Positions 8,590-17,102 are shown, numbered from the stretch's first letter. The stretch: 64,000 bases of DNA from Subtercola boreus (GCF_003399645.1 NZ_NBXD01000025.1:81147-145146), one strand, 5' to 3'. The notes: generated by a model not told the origin, from the sequence alone. Made by a program: numbers and translations.

Positions 8590-9243
8590 ATGGCAGGCAT
8601 GGCTCCTGCACGCATCCGGCTCGCTGTCGTCGACGATCACCGCATGCTGCTCACCGCCCTCAGCGGATGGATCAGGAACGCGGCCGACGACATCGAGCTC
8701 GTCGCTGCCGTCTCGACCTGGCCCGACCTGTTGGCGCATCCGGAGTTCCCGGCCGACGTCGTGCTGCTCGACCTCGACCTGCGCGACGGGCTGCCCATCT
8801 CGGTGAAGCTCCGCGCCCTCGGCACCGTCGGTGTGGCGACCGTCGTCATGAGCACCTACTCCGACCCGGGCGTCGTTCGCGAGGCACTCGCCGCGGGAGC
8901 GCTGGGGTACATCGTCAAGAGCGAGCGGGCCGAGACCATCGTTCTCGCCGTCCACGCGGCGAGCCGGGGCGTCGGTTTCGTCTCACCGCGGCTGGTACCC
9001 CGAGAGGGCGACGGGGCCGAAGGGCCGACCCTGTCGTCACAGGAGGCGCGCATCATGGCCCTCTACAGCATGGGCGAATCGGCCAAACGCATGGCCGCCG
9101 TGCTGCACATCAGCGAGCACACCGCGAAGTCGCACCTGAAACGCATCCGCAGCAAGTACCGCCTGGCGGGGATCGACGTGAGCACCAAGGTCGCCATGCG
9201 CGACCAGGCCATCCGGAAGGGGCTCATCCTCGTCGACGGGTAG
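8590..9243 (+). CDS. LuxR/NarL-family response regulator
   Basis: 217-residue two-domain regulator. The receiver domain has the acidic pair VVDDH, the phosphoacceptor Asp in VVLLDLDLRDG, the switch Thr/Ser in VVMSTYS and the Lys in YIVKSE. The C-terminal domain is a LuxR-type HTH (SSQEARIMALYSMGES, then HISEHTAKSHLKRIRSKY). It is divergent from its likely partner kinase at 7310-8518. ATG 8590 and ATG 8599 are both possible starts. Its stop codon TAG also forms the first bases of the -10 box of the next gene. Confidence 0.9.
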   Translation: MAGMAPARIRLAVVDDHRMLLTALSGWIRNAADDIELVAAVSTWPDLLAHPEFPADVVLLDLDLRDGLPISVKLRALGTVGVATVVMSTYSDPGVVREALAAGALGYIVKSERAETIVLAVHAASRGVGFVSPRLVPREGDGAEGPTLSSQEARIMALYSMGESAKRMAAVLHISEHTAKSHLKRIRSKYRLAGIDVSTKVAMRDQAIRKGLILVDG

Positions 9244-9246
9244 AGT
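9241..9246 (+). promoter_or_regulatory. -10 box TAGAGT overlapping a stop codon
   Basis: TAGAGT starts on the stop codon of the response regulator and ends 7 nt before the GTG start of the thioesterase gene. It would allow leaderless expression independent of the regulator gene. Confidence 0.4.
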
Positions 9247-9253
9247 TTCGACG

Positions 9254-9661
9254 GTGAACAGCTTCAGCCGTCCCTTCGCCACCCGCTGGAACGACAACGA
9301 CGTCTTCGGCCATCTGAACAACACCGTCTACTACACGGCGATGGACACGACGATCACGGCCTGGCTCATCGGCGGGGGGCACTTCGACATCGAGACGTCT
9401 GACACGCTCGCGTTCTGCGTGTCATCCTCGTGCCGGTTCATCGAACCAGCGGCCTTTCCCGACACGGTCGAGGTCGTTCTGCGGGCGGGCCGGGTGGGCA
9501 CGACGAGTATCGCGTGGCAACTCGAGCTGTTCAGGCAGAGCGACGGGACCCAGATCGCCGCCGGTGAGTTCGTTCATGTCTTCGTCGGGCGAGGCAGCAA
9601 ACGGCCGGTACCGATCCCCGAAACGCTGAGGGCCGCAGCGCTGGCCGAGCTCACCGGCTGA
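9254..9661 (+). CDS. Acyl-CoA thioesterase, 4HBT hotdog fold
   Basis: 135-residue hotdog-fold protein that would hydrolyse acyl-CoA thioesters in the cytoplasm. The N-terminal FATRWNDNDVFGHLNNTVYYT carries the Asp and His/Asn pattern of 4-hydroxybenzoyl-CoA thioesterase-type enzymes. The length is normal for the family. It starts at GTG 9254, 10 nt after the response regulator stop. The substrate is unknown. Confidence 0.85.
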   Translation: MNSFSRPFATRWNDNDVFGHLNNTVYYTAMDTTITAWLIGGGHFDIETSDTLAFCVSSSCRFIEPAAFPDTVEVVLRAGRVGTTSIAWQLELFRQSDGTQIAAGEFVHVFVGRGSKRPVPIPETLRAAALAELTG

Positions 9662-9678
9662 GGCCGGTCGGCGAGCCG

Positions 9679-10179
9679 TCAGATGGCGACGGGCTCGTGA
9701 AACGCCGAGTTGTGGAAGATGAGCGGTGCGTACGCATCGTTCGTGTTCGTACCCACCACCTGCAGCACGATGATGCGGTGGTCTCCGGCCGGGTAGTCGT
9801 GCGCGATGGTGCACTCCAGCCAGACCGGGGCGTCATCCAGCAGGATCGCGCCCGAGGGCAGCACCAGCGTCGGAATGTTGTCCAAGCGCGCGGCCTTGTC
9901 TTTCGACGCCAGCTGGCGCACCGACGCTCCATGTCCCTTCGCGAGGATCGAGACGCCGATGCGCTCGGCCCGGGCGAGCTCGGGCCAGGTGGTCGACGTG
10001 TTCTGAACGGCGAACATGACCATCGGCGGCTCCATGCTCACGCCCGCCGAGAACGACGAGGCGATGAGAACGGTCGGTTCGCCATCGATCACCGCCGCCA
10101 GGGCCGCGACCCCCGACGGGAAGGCGCCGAACGTCTTGCGCAGAAGCATCGAGTCTGCGGTGTAGGGAAGAACTGACAT
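9679..10179 (-). CDS. Flavin reductase-like, FMN-binding protein
   Basis: 166-residue flavin reductase domain protein. It opens with LRKTFGAFPSGVAALAAV and continues with LIASSFSAGVSMEPPMVMFAVQ, the standard FMN-binding core of short-chain flavin reductases that supply reduced flavin to monooxygenases. The start at 10179 is supported by AAGGAAA a few bases upstream; longer in-frame extensions are not supported. No partner monooxygenase is adjacent, though a luciferase-like gene lies at 11558 on the other strand. Confidence 0.85.
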   Translation of the reverse strand: MSVLPYTADSMLLRKTFGAFPSGVAALAAVIDGEPTVLIASSFSAGVSMEPPMVMFAVQNTSTTWPELARAERIGVSILAKGHGASVRQLASKDKAARLDNIPTLVLPSGAILLDDAPVWLECTIAHDYPAGDHRIIVLQVVGTNTNDAYAPLIFHNSAFHEPVAI

Positions 10180-10364
10180 CGGGTTTCCTTCGCGACGAGA
10201 AAGTGGTGAGGTTCGTACCCGAATCCTCGCACTGTGCAGATTTCGCCCGAATTGCGCCGCCCGAAACAATTTAAACCGCAGGTCACAGGCCCCGGATGCT
10301 CGACAACCGCCACCGGGCGAACACCTTTCGCCACCCCTCCCGCGGGCTCGCACGATGATTTCTG

Positions 10365-10370
10365 TATGCT
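10365..10370 (+). promoter_or_regulatory. -10 box TATGCT for ltrA
   Basis: TATGCT ends 6 nt before the ATG at 10377 and no Shine-Dalgarno is present, so a leaderless mRNA is likely. Confidence 0.45.
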
Positions 10371-10376
10371 CGCGCC

Positions 10377-11555
10377 ATGACGAACCTGCTGACCCGCCTC
10401 GACCTGCGCCCCGTCAGGCCCCGCGACAAGGGGGAGCCGCACCGGGTCGCCTCGAGCCTGGAGCTGTTCTTCGACCTGGTCTTCGTGGTCGCGGTGTCGC
10501 TCGCCTCCCAGACGCTGCACCATCTCGAGACCGACCAGCAGGTCGCCGTCGGCGCCGGTGCGTACCTCATGGTGTTCTTCGCCATCTGGTGGGCGTGGAT
10601 GAACTTCACCTGGTTCGCGACGGCCTTCGACAACGACGACTGGCTCTATCGTGTCACCACGATCGCCCAGATGGCCGGCGTCCTCGTTCTCGCCGCCGGA
10701 GTATCGGCCGCGATGGAACACGGCGACTTCGCCGCGGTGACGTACGGCTACGTCATCATGCGTCTGGCGATGGTGAGCCAGTGGCTGCGGCTCGCCGCGA
10801 ACTCGCCGGAGTTCCGGCGCACGGCCCTGCGGTACGCCGGCGGCATCACCGTGGTGCAGGTGGCCTGGGTGCTGCGCCTGCTGCTGCCGGAGTCGCTCGG
10901 CGCGCCCAGCTTCGTCGTGCTCGCGATCGCCGAGCTGTGCGTGCCGGTCTGGGCCGAGCACCGACAGACGACGCCCTACCACAACCACCACATCGCCGAA
11001 CGCTTCGGCCTGTTCACCCTGGTCGTGCTGGGCGAGGGCCTGCTCGGTTCTGCGAACGCCATCATCGACTCGCTGAAGGACTCCGAGCACATCGTTCCAC
11101 TAGTCGTGCTCGCGATCTGCTCGCTCGCCATCGTGGCCTCGATGTGGTGGGTGTACTTCGCGACGCCGTTGCACAGCCGGTTCGGCAGCCTGCGCCAGTC
11201 GCTGACGCTCGGGTACACCCACTACGTGATCTTCGCTGCCGCCGCCGCGATGTCGGCCGGAATCGAGGTACTGGTCGACCTTCACGGCGGCGCGACCGGA
11301 CTCCCGCCGGTCGTCGCGGCCGCGACCCTCACCGTTCCGGTCGCGGTCTTCGTGCTGGCGGTCTGGCTGCTGGCGATACGACCGACGGGTGCGCGAACGG
11401 CGAACACGATCATCCCGCTCGCCAGCCTGGCGATCGCCGCGAGCGCCCTGCTGCCCGCCGCCGAGGTGTTCACAGCGGCGCTGCTGGTCGTGATCGTGGC
11501 TACGCTGGTGGTGACGGGGCGTCGTTCGGGCACCGGGGCGAACATCGAGGAGTGA
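10377..11555 (+). CDS. ltrA: Low temperature requirement protein A (LtrA) family membrane protein
   Basis: 392-residue polytopic membrane protein. Typical LtrA features are the N-terminal RVASSLELFFDLVFVVAV, WWAWMNFTWFATAFDNDD and the HHIAERFGLFTLVVLGEGLL block. In Listeria this family is linked to growth at low temperature, but its biochemical role is not established. It ends 2 nt before the next gene, so the two are probably co-transcribed. Confidence 0.88.
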   Translation: MTNLLTRLDLRPVRPRDKGEPHRVASSLELFFDLVFVVAVSLASQTLHHLETDQQVAVGAGAYLMVFFAIWWAWMNFTWFATAFDNDDWLYRVTTIAQMAGVLVLAAGVSAAMEHGDFAAVTYGYVIMRLAMVSQWLRLAANSPEFRRTALRYAGGITVVQVAWVLRLLLPESLGAPSFVVLAIAELCVPVWAEHRQTTPYHNHHIAERFGLFTLVVLGEGLLGSANAIIDSLKDSEHIVPLVVLAICSLAIVASMWWVYFATPLHSRFGSLRQSLTLGYTHYVIFAAAAAMSAGIEVLVDLHGGATGLPPVVAAATLTVPVAVFVLAVWLLAIRPTGARTANTIIPLASLAIAASALLPAAEVFTAALLVVIVATLVVTGRRSGTGANIEE

Positions 11556-11557
11556 CC

Positions 11558-12598
11558 ATGAGGCTCGGCGTCACGATCGACTACTCCGAGGACTTCGCCG
11601 GCGCGGCCGCGGAGGCCGTGCACTTCGAGCGGGCGGGAATCGAGGTCGTCGCCGTCTCGGAGGCGTACTCGTTCGACGCGGTCAGCCGTCTCGGCTACCT
11701 CGCCGCGATCACCTCGACGGCGACGCTGATGTCGAGCATCCTGCCCCTGTATTCGCGCACCCCCACCCTGCTCGCGATGACCGCGGCGAGCCTCGACTCC
11801 CTGTCGGGCGGGCGCTTCGAGCTCGGCCTCGGCAGCTCGGGGCCGCAGGTGATCGAGGGATTCCACGGGGTGCCGTTCGCCCGACCGCTCGGGCACCTGC
11901 GCGAGACGGTCGAGATCTGCCGGGCGGTCTGGCGCCGCGAGCGGCTGGAGCACTCGGGGCAGAACTACACCATCCCGCTGCCGGAGGGGCAGGGAACGGG
12001 CCTCGGCAAGTCCCTCAAACTGATCAACAGACCCTTTCGTTCGGGGATACCCGTCGCGATAGCAGCTCTCACACCGCGTGCCGTCGAACAGACGGCGGAG
12101 ATCGCCGACGGCTGGTTTCCGATGTTCTACCACCCCGAACGTGCGGCCGCGGCGTGGGGCGACTCCCTCGCGGCCGGGTCAGCACGGCGCGATCCTTCGC
12201 TCGGAGCGCTCGACGCGATCGTGAGCGTTCCCCTCTTCATCGGCGACGACGACGAACGGATGCTCGGGGCCTACCGCGAGCGCATGGCCCTCTACATCGG
12301 CGGCATGGGTGCGCCCGGTGCCAACTTCTACAACGAACTCGCCGTGCGCTACGGCTACGGCGGCGAGGCCGAGCGCGTGCAGGAGCTCTATCTGGCGGGC
12401 GAGAAGACGGCGGCGGCGGATGCCCTTCCCGACGACCTGGTGCTGGCGACGTCGCTCATCGGCACGGAGGCGCATGTGCGTGAACGCCTGGCGGCGTTCG
12501 AAGCCTCGGGCGCCACCACGCTGCTCGTGCAGCCGCTGGCGCCGACGGCGGCCGGCCGGGTGGAGTCGATCGAGGCCGTGCGGGCGATGCTGGGCTGA
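11558..12598 (+). CDS. LLM-class F420/FMN-dependent oxidoreductase
   Basis: 346-residue luciferase-like TIM-barrel protein. Supporting segments are VAVSEAYSFDAVSRLGYLAAITSTATL, SGGRFELGLGSSGPQVIEGFHG and AEIADGWFPMFYHPE, which match the F420-dependent (MSMEG_2256/Rv-type) branch of the luciferase-like monooxygenase family. The substrate is unknown. ATG 11558 follows the ltrA stop by 2 nt behind GAGGAG, so translation is probably coupled. Confidence 0.85.
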   Translation: MRLGVTIDYSEDFAGAAAEAVHFERAGIEVVAVSEAYSFDAVSRLGYLAAITSTATLMSSILPLYSRTPTLLAMTAASLDSLSGGRFELGLGSSGPQVIEGFHGVPFARPLGHLRETVEICRAVWRRERLEHSGQNYTIPLPEGQGTGLGKSLKLINRPFRSGIPVAIAALTPRAVEQTAEIADGWFPMFYHPERAAAAWGDSLAAGSARRDPSLGALDAIVSVPLFIGDDDERMLGAYRERMALYIGGMGAPGANFYNELAVRYGYGGEAERVQELYLAGEKTAAADALPDDLVLATSLIGTEAHVRERLAAFEASGATTLLVQPLAPTAAGRVESIEAVRAMLG

Positions 12599-12611
12599 CG
12601 CCGCGGGCGTG

Positions 12612-13682
12612 TCATTCTGCGCTGACGGCGCCGCCGAAGAGGGCGGTGAGCCGGGCATCCACGGTGCCCCGATCGTCGTCGAGGTAGGCGTTCACGGCGG
12701 CCCGCGCGTGGGCGGCCGCCGCGTCGAGCGGCACCTGGGCCTCGATGCGTCGCCCGAGGGTGTCGGCGGCGCGCACCCGCTGCACCTGCGAGGGGCTCGA
12801 CAGGTCGGGCAGGTTCATCAGGTCATCCTGGGCGGTCTGTTCGAAGAGCCAGCACAGATCCCACAACAGGTTGAACGAGGGCTGCCTGAGGGCCTGCCGG
12901 ATGACCGCCGTCTCGAGGTAGTACGACGAGACCGGAACACGGTTGTCATGCTTCCAGGCGAGCACGAGCCGGATGAGCGTTCTCAGGTGCGCATCACCGT
13001 CGTCGATGCGCGCGATGAGCTGCTCGCGGGCGCCCGGACGCGCCAGCACCCACCGTCGGGCGGCATCGGGAATCGCGACGATCGCACTCCCCCCGTCGCC
13101 CGGCGCCTCGTACGCGGGGATGAGGCGCAGGCGCGGCGCGACGATGGCGCCCGCGGCACCGTCTGCACCCGCGGCACCGTCCGCGCCCGCAGCGCCGTCC
13201 GAGCCCGCGGCGCCGTCTGCACCCGCTGCACCGTCGAGGGGCGTCGCGTCGACCAGCACCGAGTCAGACGTCGTCGTGACGAGCGCGTCGATCCCGGCAT
13301 CCTGAACCGCCGACCGGATGCCCTGCAGCACCCGCGCGAGCGACTTCGGCCGCCCGCCGTCGAGTACGACGAACGCATCGAACCGGCTCGCGCCCCGAAC
13401 CGCCGTGCCGTGCCGGAAGGCCCCCGCATCGACGACGCGCAGAACCCCCGCTGCGCCGACGCCTCCACCGCCCGGCGCCGTTGCACCCCCGCCGCATCCG
13501 GCACCCCCGCCGCGTCCGGCGCCCCCGCCGCGCATGGCACCCCCGCCGCGTGCCGCGCCACCGCCCGGCGCCGCCAGCGCATCGGCCACCGCATCCCGCA
13601 GCGCCACGTGGGCGCGCACCTCCGCCTCGGGCACCCGCGTCATCGCGGCCACCCTCTCGAGAACCTCTTCGTAACTCTCCAC
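12612..13682 (-). CDS. CD-NTase/SMODS-like nucleotidyltransferase, probably catalytically dead
   Basis: 356 residues from GTG 13682, chosen because GGGAG (13689-13693) precedes it by 6 nt. Residues about 90-109 align with the NTase G-S / SDxD motif of CD-NTase (SMODS) enzymes: GTAVRGASRFDAF in place of GTALRG.SDVDV. The Ser of the G-S pair is Ala, the first metal-binding Asp is Arg, and the third-acid region reads RLRLIPAYE. The C-terminal helical half (RTLIRLVLAWKHDN, then SYYLETAVI) is family-like. There is a Gly/Ala-rich low-complexity insert at about residues 39-75 and a GADGAAG repeat in mid-protein. It lies downstream of the GmrSD-family gene on the same strand. The family assignment is by eye. 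Confidence 0.6.
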   Translation of the reverse strand: MESYEEVLERVAAMTRVPEAEVRAHVALRDAVADALAAPGGGAARGGGAMRGGGAGRGGGAGCGGGATAPGGGGVGAAGVLRVVDAGAFRHGTAVRGASRFDAFVVLDGGRPKSLARVLQGIRSAVQDAGIDALVTTTSDSVLVDATPLDGAAGADGAAGSDGAAGADGAAGADGAAGAIVAPRLRLIPAYEAPGDGGSAIVAIPDAARRWVLARPGAREQLIARIDDGDAHLRTLIRLVLAWKHDNRVPVSSYYLETAVIRQALRQPSFNLLWDLCWLFEQTAQDDLMNLPDLSSPSQVQRVRAADTLGRRIEAQVPLDAAAAHARAAVNAYLDDDRGTVDARLTALFGGAVSAE

Positions 13683-13739
13683 GCGTAACTCCCGGTCGTG
13701 CTCCCTGCTGAGCCTACGATCCGCACCCTCCCCCGTCAC

Positions 13740-13883
13740 CCCCGGGTTTGGGCTCCCTCCTGCCCGGGCAGCTCACCCGGCGGCCGTCGGCGTGCGGGCA
13801 GCCCTGTATCGACACGCTTTCGCTCGTCCTCCGCGCCATCTGCAGCGGAGCGGGCATCCTGTGTCGATTCGGCGGCGCGGGCG
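13740..13883. other. Intergenic gap within the GmrSD/CD-NTase pair
   Basis: 144 bp between the GmrSD-family stop and the region upstream of the CD-NTase-like start. I see no terminator hairpin, so read-through is possible. Confidence 0.4.
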
Positions 13884-15929
13884 TTACATCAGCGCGCCGA
13901 TGTAGGAGTACTTGACGAAGACCTCGGCCGAGAGGCCGGCCTCGTCGAGCACGCCCTGCACGGCGGTCAGCATGTACTTCGAGTCCCAGCCCATGTAGAG
14001 GTAGTGCGACTCGTCGAGGGTGTCCCAGTGGCCGTTCCACGCCTGGGAATCATAGAGCGGGCCCCCGCGCTGGGCGCTGAACGCGACGACGCTCGGGCGG
14101 GCATCCGCCCACAGGCGTTTGAAGATGCGGTTGAAGAGATACTTCACGTCGTACACCTCCCAGTGTTCGCCGCGGTACTCGACATACTCGAACTCGCGCT
14201 CCCAGCCGCGGGGCCAGCCGCGACGGCGTTGGGCGTCGAGGATGGGGGTCAGGCCGTCGTCGTCGATGGCGGTTCCGGATGCCCGTCTCCACACTCTCAG
14301 AAACACGTCGGTCAGCTCGACCGTGCGGCGGGCGATCGCGGCGGTGCCCCACTCGGAGACCCCGGACAGCGCGGTGGTGGTCGGAACGGCACTGGAGGCG
14401 TAGAGCGCACGCTTGGCCGGGAACGACAGCCCGACGGCGCGCTCTGCGAGCGGCTGCTCCAGCAGGGCGAGGTTGCCGAGCGTCTGCGCGAGTGCGCGGT
14501 GACTGTTCTGCTGGTCGTCGCTGTACTCCGACCACGGGGTGTCGCCGCCGCCGCTCCAGGTGTCGGACGGGGCCAGCGGAAACACGTTCTCGACGTCGAG
14601 ACCGGCGAGATCGACAGGAGTCTCGACGCCCGCGATGCGCCCCAGCACATACCCGGGGTGAGGGAGGTCGCTGAACTTCAGCGCCACGCGCACCCGCTCG
14701 TCTGAGGGGGTGATGCGGGCGATCGCGCGCCGCAGAGCATCCGTCCCCTCCTCGCGCGCCCGACAGAGCCGGGCCACCAGTCGGTCGACACCCACACCGA
14801 CCACAGTGCGGCGCAGCACGAGCGACTGGATCTGCTCCAGCGTGTCGATCAGCGCCTCCCGCCCCAGCAACTTCTGCGAGTACTCGTGGTAGGCGCGCAT
14901 GGCCAGGGGATACATCCCGCGCCCGAACGTGTTGAGGTACCCGAGCTGGCGACCGATCTCGGCGTCGGCCTCGCGGGCCGGCTCCAGCAGCATCCGGAAG
15001 ACGCCCGAGAACTCGCGCCACTCGGTCGCTTGCGCGCGGAGCGTGTCGAGGTCGAGCCGGGGAAAGCGCTGCCGAAAGGCGTCGTACACCCCACGCTCCC
15101 CCGCCACGGCGACCTCGCGACCGGTCGTCATGACGAGGTAGTGTCGCCAGAAGCTGGCGATCGACTCCCCCGTGTTCTGCTCGATCGGCACCCAAAAGGT
15201 GTCTTCGATCTCGCTCTGCTCGGCGTGCGAGAGCCCCATCAGCACGTAGTTGTGAATGAGCTCGTGATCGCGAAGCGGCTCGCCGGTCGAGTTCAGGCTC
15301 TCGAAGATCTGCTGCGCGTTCGCGTCGGCGCCGAGCGTGATCGCGACGTGCTCGAGCTTCTGCAGTCCGCGCCAGACGCGGGCGACTTCGTTCGGCAGCA
15401 CCTGGCTTCGAAAGAACGCGTAGTTGTCGTCGAAGCGCGAGTCGCGCGCCTCGTCGCCCGGCCCGCGGCGGTTCAGAACGACGCTCTCGAACACGTCGGC
15501 CCACGCCCGGTGCGGGCGGAGCTTCGTGCGGTTCGGGTCGGCCGAGCGCACGAGTACCTGCGCCAGTTCGGTGGCAAGGGAGGCGTGGGCGTCATCCTGC
15601 AGCACAGTGTGGTGCAGAGCCGCGATCAGCAGCATCAGCGTCGTGATGCGCTGCTGCCCGTCGATCAGCACGAGCTCGCCGGAGTCGTCGTCTGAGTCGT
15701 CACCGGAGTCGTCGCCGAAGCTCGTCGTCGAGAGGATGGAGCCGATGAAATGCCTCTGCCGATCATCCGAATCGGCCGCCGCACGGATGTCGCCCAGCAG
15801 TTGTTCGCAGCCGCCGATGTCCCACCGGTACTGGCGCTGGTACACCGGAACGACGATGGTGCTCGAGGGACGGGCCAGCCACTGGATGGTGTTGACAGCG
15901 GTCGCATCGACGTTCGTGGCAGAGACCAT
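13884..15929 (-). CDS. GmrSD-family (DUF262/DUF1524) protein with altered nuclease motif
   Basis: 681-residue protein. The N-terminal DUF262 domain is intact: VPVYQRQYRW (27-36) and the DGQQR motif (90-94). The middle follows the DUF1524/GmrD pattern up to the TLGNLALL and SFPAKRALYASS segments, but the nuclease motif HxxP reads NVFP (Asn448-Pro451) and the usual paired Asn residues after GNL are missing. About 190 further C-terminal residues are unassigned. GmrSD proteins are modification-dependent restriction enzymes, so this copy may bind or hydrolyse nucleotide but probably does not cut DNA (inference). ATG 15929 sits 7 nt behind a TACGAT -10 box. Confidence 0.75.
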   Translation of the reverse strand: MVSATNVDATAVNTIQWLARPSSTIVVPVYQRQYRWDIGGCEQLLGDIRAAADSDDRQRHFIGSILSTTSFGDDSGDDSDDDSGELVLIDGQQRITTLMLLIAALHHTVLQDDAHASLATELAQVLVRSADPNRTKLRPHRAWADVFESVVLNRRGPGDEARDSRFDDNYAFFRSQVLPNEVARVWRGLQKLEHVAITLGADANAQQIFESLNSTGEPLRDHELIHNYVLMGLSHAEQSEIEDTFWVPIEQNTGESIASFWRHYLVMTTGREVAVAGERGVYDAFRQRFPRLDLDTLRAQATEWREFSGVFRMLLEPAREADAEIGRQLGYLNTFGRGMYPLAMRAYHEYSQKLLGREALIDTLEQIQSLVLRRTVVGVGVDRLVARLCRAREEGTDALRRAIARITPSDERVRVALKFSDLPHPGYVLGRIAGVETPVDLAGLDVENVFPLAPSDTWSGGGDTPWSEYSDDQQNSHRALAQTLGNLALLEQPLAERAVGLSFPAKRALYASSAVPTTTALSGVSEWGTAAIARRTVELTDVFLRVWRRASGTAIDDDGLTPILDAQRRRGWPRGWEREFEYVEYRGEHWEVYDVKYLFNRIFKRLWADARPSVVAFSAQRGGPLYDSQAWNGHWDTLDESHYLYMGWDSKYMLTAVQGVLDEAGLSAEVFVKYSYIGALM

Positions 15930-15936
15930 GGCTTCG

Positions 15937-15942
15937 ATCGTA
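15937..15942 (-). promoter_or_regulatory. -10 box TACGAT for the GmrSD-family gene
   Basis: On the minus strand TACGAT ends 7 nt before the ATG at 15929, without a Shine-Dalgarno. A leaderless start is likely. Confidence 0.4.
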
Positions 15943-15982
15943 CAGACACGCAGCCGTCTCCCCGCTCAGCAGAGAGCCGGAT

Positions 15983-15998
15983 GTTAGGCTGTCCTAAC
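15983..15998. promoter_or_regulatory. Iron box (DtxR/IdeR-type operator)
   Basis: A perfect inverted repeat GTTAGG-CTGT-CCTAAC. It matches the arms of the DtxR/IdeR consensus (TTAGGTTAG-CTAACCTAA type). It lies 50 bp upstream of the gene at 16049 and about 53 bp from the start of the divergent GmrSD-family gene. Iron-dependent repression of the plus-strand gene is the likely function. Confidence 0.65.
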
Positions 15999-16048
15999 CT
16001 GGACCTGTTAAAACGTGCTGGTCCAAGACGAAAGGGCATGATTCCACC

Positions 16049-16822
16049 ATGGGATACATAAAATCTGCCGCTCTGGAAGAAACTGGCTACGTAGTGCTCG
16101 ACCGCTACAACCAGGAGCTCGACCCCACAGAGTGGCTCGACATCGAGTACAACGACTGGAAGTCCTCCGGCGACACCCGCTTCGCGCCGCTGGCCAGCGC
16201 GTTCGGCGACATCGAGTGCAACGGCTTCTGGAACCACAAGCCGCCGCGCACCGACAAAGACGGTGTGTTCATCGACTCCCAGGTGGAGAAGGCCCCGAAC
16301 CTGACGCGTCGCGCCCAGGAGCCGGGCGCCAACGTCGGCCGCTGCCGGGTCATCGAGCTGCAGCCGAACGAGTACGCAGACACCCTCTACAACCTGCACC
16401 AGGACGACAACAACCGCCTGAACCCCGACGGCACCGGGTGGGTCGTTCGCGGCTTCTTCAACCTGACCGACGACAAAGACAGCTACTTCGTGCTGCGGGA
16501 GAACCGCACCGACCCCATGGGCGAGACGCGTATCGCGCTGCCGGCCGGCGCGCAGCTCATCGTCGACACCCAGCGGCTCTGGCACGCGGCGACCCACCCG
16601 GGTGCCGAAGCGCGCTACTGCCTCATCACCTCGTGGACCTCGGGCCCCGAGCTCGACGCCTACATCGAGAAGTACAACGGCGTGAACCACGTCGAGAGCG
16701 TCGAGGTACCCCAGGATGTGCTCGACGCCGGCCAGGCCGAGCAGGCCCGTCGCCTCGCCGCCCGTGCCGCCGCCCTCGCCGCCCGCGGCCAGGCCGAGCA
16801 GCTCGTGATGAGCGAGGCCTGA
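16049..16822 (+). CDS. Putative iron-regulated 2OG-Fe(II) oxygenase-like protein
   Basis: 257-residue soluble protein of no family I can name with certainty. It has a possible non-haem iron triad, His117-x-Asp119 (LHQDDN) and His179 (LWHAATHP), with Arg189 placed as the 2-oxoglutarate-binding residue. This spacing is typical of the double-stranded beta-helix fold. The C-terminus is an Ala/Arg/Glu-rich helix. A DtxR/IdeR-type iron box lies upstream and a very strong terminator follows the stop. The likely context is iron limitation, where such proteins modify or handle metabolites (inference). Confidence 0.6.
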   Translation: MGYIKSAALEETGYVVLDRYNQELDPTEWLDIEYNDWKSSGDTRFAPLASAFGDIECNGFWNHKPPRTDKDGVFIDSQVEKAPNLTRRAQEPGANVGRCRVIELQPNEYADTLYNLHQDDNNRLNPDGTGWVVRGFFNLTDDKDSYFVLRENRTDPMGETRIALPAGAQLIVDTQRLWHAATHPGAEARYCLITSWTSGPELDAYIEKYNGVNHVESVEVPQDVLDAGQAEQARRLAARAAALAARGQAEQLVMSEA

Positions 16823-16834
16823 TCCTCGTTCCGT

Positions 16835-16879
16835 GAACGGAAGGCGCCCCGGTCGATTCGGCCGGGGCGCCTTCCGTTC
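16835..16879 (+). terminator. Strong hairpin terminator
   Basis: A perfect 18-bp stem (16835-16852 with 16862-16879) around a 9-nt loop. It starts 12 nt after the stop of the iron-regulated gene. The T-tract is weak (TTCGTTCGG). Confidence 0.8.
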
Positions 16880-16909
16880 GTTCGGGCTCCGGAAGGATCG
16901 TGGTCGTGG

Positions 16910-17029
16910 GTGGCGTTGGCGGCATCCGTCGGCCGTTTCGACGCCGCTCTCGAGGTGGAGGGCCCGCCCGAACTCGCGGCCGCCGTCAGCGAACTCGCCG
17001 TGCGCTTCAGCGCCGCGGCGGGCCGATAA
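16910..17029 (+). CDS. Possible 39-aa ORF or gene remnant
   Basis: A short GTG-started frame encoding an Ala/Val/Glu-rich helix (VALAASVGRFDAALEVEG onward) with protein-like codon use. The frame is open upstream into the terminator. I recognise no family. Its last 9 codons, including the TAA stop, are duplicated immediately downstream as a 27-bp tandem repeat. It may be a decayed gene end rather than an expressed gene. Confidence 0.25.
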   Translation: MALAASVGRFDAALEVEGPPELAAAVSELAVRFSAAAGR

Positions 17030-17056
17030 CGCTTCAGCGCTGCGGCAGGCCGATAA
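17003..17056 (+). repeat. 27-bp tandem duplication across a stop codon
   Basis: Two copies (17003-17029 and 17030-17056) differing at 2 positions. Each ends in GGCCGATAA. The unit length is a multiple of three. Confidence 0.8.
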
Positions 17057-17102
17057 GGAGGGGGCACAGAACCGGGCATGCAGGGATGTGGGATGATCAG
17101 GT

